Source: Patescibacteria group bacterium
Lineage (GTDB): Bacteria; Patescibacteriota; Microgenomatia; UBA8517
Direction of reading: 5' to 3'
DNA length: 64,000 bases
Assembly (NCBI GenBank): GCA_035549555.1
Contig: DASZQR010000010.1
Span: 558,001-622,000, forward strand
Under the pieces are notes generated by a model, which saw only the letters and a program-made list of their open reading frames with translations, did not search any database and was not told the origin of the DNA. The translations under genes and the position numbers were made by a program. Shown here one piece after another: positions 61,198-64,000 of this stretch. The stretch's first letter is position 1; every line of letters starts with the position of its first letter.

Positions 61198-61904
61198 AAG
61201 CAAAAATTCCAAGTGTCCTAGCAATTTTTATTTTATTAACTGCTATTACTTCGTCTGTTTTTATAATCAACGAAGCAAAAGTTTTTACTTCAAATGCAGA
61301 CACTCTCGACAATCCTCAAGATGTAAGAGTTACAAATATTGAAAGCAATTCTTTTACTGTCACTTGGCTGACAGATAATCCTTCAATTGGTTTTGTAGAA
61401 TATTCAGGAAACGGCCAAACAAACGAAAGTGAAATCACAACCAAAACTCTAACTCATTTTGTAAAAATAACCAATCTGCAAAATAATACCAATTATTCAT
61501 TTCGTATAAACTCAAGTGGTAGCTTTTTTGACAATTTGCCCGTTTCATCAGCGGTAACAAAAAATTCTTCAACAAATACTCAAATCATTTCTGGACAAGT
61601 CTTTGACAAAGATAATTTTCCAGCCAAAAACGCTTTGGTTTATATTGTCGAAGGAAATAGTAATTTTGCAAGTATTGTTACTCCAAGCGGAAATTGGATA
61701 GCAACAATTCCAAAAGTTGATGGTAATACTCTTTTACAAATCCTTGTTGAAAGCTCGGTAACTTCAATTGCATCCGCAAAAATTAATTTACAGGACGCAA
61801 ATCCAGTTCCTTTAATAATTCTTGGAAACGCTTACGATTTCAGAAATCAAACTAATAACACAGGTTCAAATCAAGTTCCATCTGTACAGATAAATCTTCC
61901 CTAA
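61194..61904 (+). CDS. secreted Fn3-domain protein
   Basis: A 236-aa protein with a signal-like helix at the N-terminus (VLAIFILLTAITSSVFII), a fibronectin type III domain at about residues 40-120 (PQDVRVTNIESNSFTVTWLTD; TNYSFRI) and a carboxypeptidase-regulatory-like beta domain after 130 (ISGQVFDKDNFPAKNALVYIV). Likely a cell-surface adhesion or matrix protein. ATGA overlap with the previous gene ties it to the pil run. Confidence 0.75.
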   Translation: MKAKIPSVLAIFILLTAITSSVFIINEAKVFTSNADTLDNPQDVRVTNIESNSFTVTWLTDNPSIGFVEYSGNGQTNESEITTKTLTHFVKITNLQNNTNYSFRINSSGSFFDNLPVSSAVTKNSSTNTQIISGQVFDKDNFPAKNALVYIVEGNSNFASIVTPSGNWIATIPKVDGNTLLQILVESSVTSIASAKINLQDANPVPLIILGNAYDFRNQTNNTGSNQVPSVQINLP

Positions 61905-61945
61905 ACTGAAATTCTGCTTGACTCCACATAAGATACTGCAATATT

Positions 61946-63028
61946 ATGAAATATATGGATAGTTCTGTTCCTCAAAACCCAACCGAGCAGGTAATTCCGC
62001 CAGTTTCTCAAATCGGCCCAACAGATCCAAATCCAGTTGTTACTTCATCTTCTACTCCAGGCCCAAAAAGTAATTTAAAAAGAGTCGTCGTAACTATGTT
62101 TAGCCTTCTACTTATGATTGGGGCATTAGTTGCAGGAGTCGCAGTTGTCAAAAATCAAAACAATAAACAATTAATTCCCCAGGAAGCAGCAGGAAATTGT
62201 TCCAATATCTGCAGTGATGCTGGATCTTGTGCGGGCAGAGGTGGATCGTGGTCTGCAGCATCAAGCAGTAATCATCCTGAATGCGCACCTCAAGGAGGGT
62301 TTTGTAATGGAGGAAACAATTGTGGCGGAGGCGGAGGAAGCGGTTCAAATTGGAATGCATCGGGAAGTTGTATTAATGTAACATCAGGCACAGTCCAGAT
62401 CCAAAGATTCAGTGGTCCAAATTGTCCTACCTCTCAAAACAATCAAGGTACCCAAACAGTTGGTACTGGTACTTATTGTACAACCCCAGCTGCAGGTTCC
62501 TGTCAACAAATAGATGTTGTCGGTTCAGGCAATGGTGTTTGCAGTTGCGCCGCAGCTCAAACTCCAGCCCCAACACCAATACCAACTCCAGTTCCTCAAT
62601 GTGGAAGTACTTGTACAACAAATGCTAACTGTGCAAATGGTATGACTTGCTCTGCAGGAGTTTGTCGAAATCCTTCTTGTATAACTTCCGCAACGTGTGT
62701 CTGTCAAACACCTACTCCAACACCATCAACAATTACTGCTTCCTGTTCAAATATACAAGCATATGACACAAACTGGGCACCTTTAACAATCGCCCAACTT
62801 TCTCAGCTTACTCCAGGTACAAACGTTAATCTTGCAGTAACCGGAACGACAACTGGTACTCTAGACATGGCAAGATTCACGATCAATGGCAGCCTCCAAC
62901 CATCAGTTACATCAACAAAGCCGGGTGACGCTTCAACTTTTTATATGGTCTATACAATTCCATCAGGAGTTTCAAGTTTCAGTATTACAGCAGAAGTTCA
63001 TGAAGCAAGCTTAAATCAATGGTTCTAA
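61946..63028 (+). CDS. surface protein with eight-cysteine module, group A
   Basis: A 360-aa membrane-anchored protein. A Pro/Ser-rich cytoplasmic segment leads to one helix (VVVTMFSLLLMIGALVAGVAVV) near residue 55. The outside part has Cys/Gly-rich stretches and, at about residues 220-255, a module PQCGSTCTTNANCANGMTC...CVCQT with eight cysteines. It ends in a beta-rich domain. The same module recurs in the next gene. No enzyme motif. Two ATGs nearly coincide at the start; the second gives MDSSVPQ. Confidence 0.75.
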   Translation: MKYMDSSVPQNPTEQVIPPVSQIGPTDPNPVVTSSSTPGPKSNLKRVVVTMFSLLLMIGALVAGVAVVKNQNNKQLIPQEAAGNCSNICSDAGSCAGRGGSWSAASSSNHPECAPQGGFCNGGNNCGGGGGSGSNWNASGSCINVTSGTVQIQRFSGPNCPTSQNNQGTQTVGTGTYCTTPAAGSCQQIDVVGSGNGVCSCAAAQTPAPTPIPTPVPQCGSTCTTNANCANGMTCSAGVCRNPSCITSATCVCQTPTPTPSTITASCSNIQAYDTNWAPLTIAQLSQLTPGTNVNLAVTGTTTGTLDMARFTINGSLQPSVTSTKPGDASTFYMVYTIPSGVSSFSITAEVHEASLNQWF

Positions 63029-63029
63029 T

Positions 63030-63590
63030 ATGCAAGATTTTTTAAAGAAAAATATTATCACAATAATAATTGTCATCGCAACTCTTGTTTTAGCAGGAAT
63101 TGCGGTCTTTACTGCTATCAAGCTTTATCAATCTCGCCAAACTGCAGTTGCACCAAATGCACCTGTCAGTGAGCCTCATGCAGCAACTCCAGCACCAGCT
63201 TGCACTGCCTTAACTTTCACTATTGCAACACCTACCCCAACAGCGTCAGCTAGCCCAACGCCAACAGTTTCTCCAACCCCCACCCCAACTCCAGTTCCCC
63301 AGTGTGGAACAACATGTTCAACCAATTCAGATTGTATATCAGGAATGGCTTGCTCAGGCGGAGTTTGTAGAAATCCATCATGTACTGATAGTACTTCCTG
63401 TGTTTGCCAAACAGCATCACCAACACCGTCACCAACGCCAACATCTACTGCAACAGCAACACCGTTTATCGCAACAGCGTCTCCAACCCCAGCCCCTCAA
63501 TTGCCAAACTCTGGTACAGTTGAACCAACAATTATCGGTATTGGTGCAGGAGCTGTACTGTTAGTTATAAGCCTTGCATTAGTACTTTAA
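63030..63590 (+). CDS. surface protein with eight-cysteine module and LPNSG sorting signal
   Basis: A 186-aa protein with an N-terminal helix (IITIIIVIATLVLAGIAVFTAI), a Thr/Pro-rich stretch, the cysteine module PQCGTTCSTNSDCISGMAC...CVCQT, another Thr/Ser/Pro region and a C-terminal LPNSG followed by a hydrophobic helix (IIGIGAGAVLLVISLALVL). LPNSG resembles the LPxTG sorting motif, so it is a candidate substrate for the sortase at 30785-31447. Unlike classical signals it lacks a basic tail after the helix. Confidence 0.75.
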   Translation: MQDFLKKNIITIIIVIATLVLAGIAVFTAIKLYQSRQTAVAPNAPVSEPHAATPAPACTALTFTIATPTPTASASPTPTVSPTPTPTPVPQCGTTCSTNSDCISGMACSGGVCRNPSCTDSTSCVCQTASPTPSPTPTSTATATPFIATASPTPAPQLPNSGTVEPTIIGIGAGAVLLVISLALVL

Positions 63591-63712
63591 TGCCAAACTT
63601 CATCAGTTACTCAGGTTTATTTGCAGCTCCTTTTTTAATCAAATTTTATTGGCTCCGGAATTTTATTTTCAACTTTCTGGGTTTTAAGTTTTTACCTTAT
63701 TAAATAAAATTA

Positions 63713-63718
63713 TATAAT
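63713..63718 (+). promoter_or_regulatory. -10 box for leaderless HExxH gene
   Basis: TATAAT ends 6 bases before the ATG. The preceding 122 bases after the LPNSG gene hold nothing else recognisable. Confidence 0.55.
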
Positions 63719-63724
63719 TCCAAT

Positions 63725-64000
63725 ATGGAATTGCCTTCTAATGTAAAAATCAAAACTTTTCCATGGACAGCTTTGCCACTTCTTGGCAAATATACAGCTC
63801 ACGCAATTTATCCAAATATTTATATTCCAAAAAATATTTACGAAAACTTAAAGTCAAAAAATCCAAATCCAGAATACGTTTCAGTTTTATTACACGAACA
63901 AACTCACATCAAAAGACAAAAACAAGCTGGCTGGTTTATTTGGGGTTTAAAATACTGTTTCTCGAGAAACTTTCGTTTTAATGAAGAATTTGAAGCAATA
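63725..64000 (+). CDS. HExxH metalloprotein (3' partial)
   Basis: The window ends inside this gene; 92 residues are visible. HEQTHIKR at residues 57-64 is a zincin HExxH motif, and NEEFEAI 26 residues later could supply the third zinc ligand. No signal peptide is seen in the first 20 residues (MELPSNVKIKTFPW). The start ATG follows a -10 box by 6 bases. The family is not resolved from the fragment; a metallopeptidase is likely. Confidence 0.6.
   Translation, partial: MELPSNVKIKTFPWTALPLLGKYTAHAIYPNIYIPKNIYENLKSKNPNPEYVSVLLHEQTHIKRQKQAGWFIWGLKYCFSRNFRFNEEFEAI

Noticed and set aside
63763-63981. A 72-codon frame near the window end starting MDSFATSW
   Set aside because: The overlapping frame from 63725 has an HExxH motif and a -10 box at the right distance, and is the real gene.
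1-64000. Recoded UGA (SR1/Gracilibacteria-type genetic code)
   Set aside because: Several clear genes end in TGA within ATGA overlaps (rplQ, the Lon-like ATPase, the stalk protein), so UGA is a stop.
1-64000. CRISPR arrays, transposases, prophage or tRNA/rRNA genes
   Set aside because: No regularly spaced repeats, no recognisable recombinase, and intergenic gaps are too short; the interspersed element has no coding capacity.

Overview
The window is a gene-dense, AT-rich (by eye roughly one third G+C) bacterial chromosome segment with almost no intergenic space. It looks like a Candidate Phyla Radiation bacterium (Patescibacteria), most likely of the Microgenomates group. This is an inference from four features: rpmD (L30) is missing between rpsE and rplO; many housekeeping proteins are shortened (IF-2 without its N-terminal domains, a 444-aa AlaRS, a Lon ATPase without protease, DnaJ without zinc finger); surface proteins carry Thr/Pro tails and a sortase is present; and many small orphan genes occur. 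TGA is used as a normal stop, so the recoded SR1/Gracilibacteria code does not apply. No rRNA, tRNA, CRISPR, transposase or prophage was found, and no gene-free stretch exceeds about 220 bases.

Layout. 1-432: end of a methyltransferase. 429-15098 (minus): a 31-gene S10-spc-alpha array from rplC to rpsI, including secY, adk, map, infA and rpoA, driven by a promoter and attenuator-like leader at 15099-15258. 15353-15772 (plus): an orphan zinc protein. 15779-17407 (minus): tuf-rpsJ with a consensus promoter. 17419-28651 (minus): a fused rpoB-rpoC gene, then rpsL, rpsG, an orphan, fusA, an orphan and an HNH gene. 28656-34937 (minus): mltG, small zinc and metallopeptidase genes, ruvX, sortase, a PilM-like/baseplate-J-like protein, a compact alaS and a small membrane protein. 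35253-37564 (plus): a secreted repeat protein with a probable frameshift and an unusual P-type ATPase. 37561-40571 (minus): RodZ-like and FtsK. 41009-44321 (minus): Lon-like ATPase, UDG and RNase J. 45232-51607 (minus): nusA-infB-degenerate DHH-orphan-rpsO-pnp. 52736-57637 (minus): hrcA-grpE, dnaK and dnaJ with three CIRCE-type operators. 57679-59358: murJ. 59386-63590 (plus): rpsT, then pilN-pilO and surface proteins. 63725-end: a partial HExxH protein.

Most striking observation: a short double-hairpin sequence occurs ten times. Its consensus is ATAAGC, a short loop, GC, then a hairpin opening TTGT and closing ATAA. All copies lie in the sense orientation of their host gene. Six supply the host stop codon. 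Three sit between a Shine-Dalgarno sequence and the next start codon, so that spacing becomes normal only if the element is folded away. Three are translated in the same frame inside rpsI, rpoBC and RNase J as K-(Q/R)-S-L peptides. The hairpin arms differ between copies but stay complementary, which argues for an RNA structure. A second theme is leaderless transcription: about ten genes have a -10 box 5 to 10 bases before the start codon.
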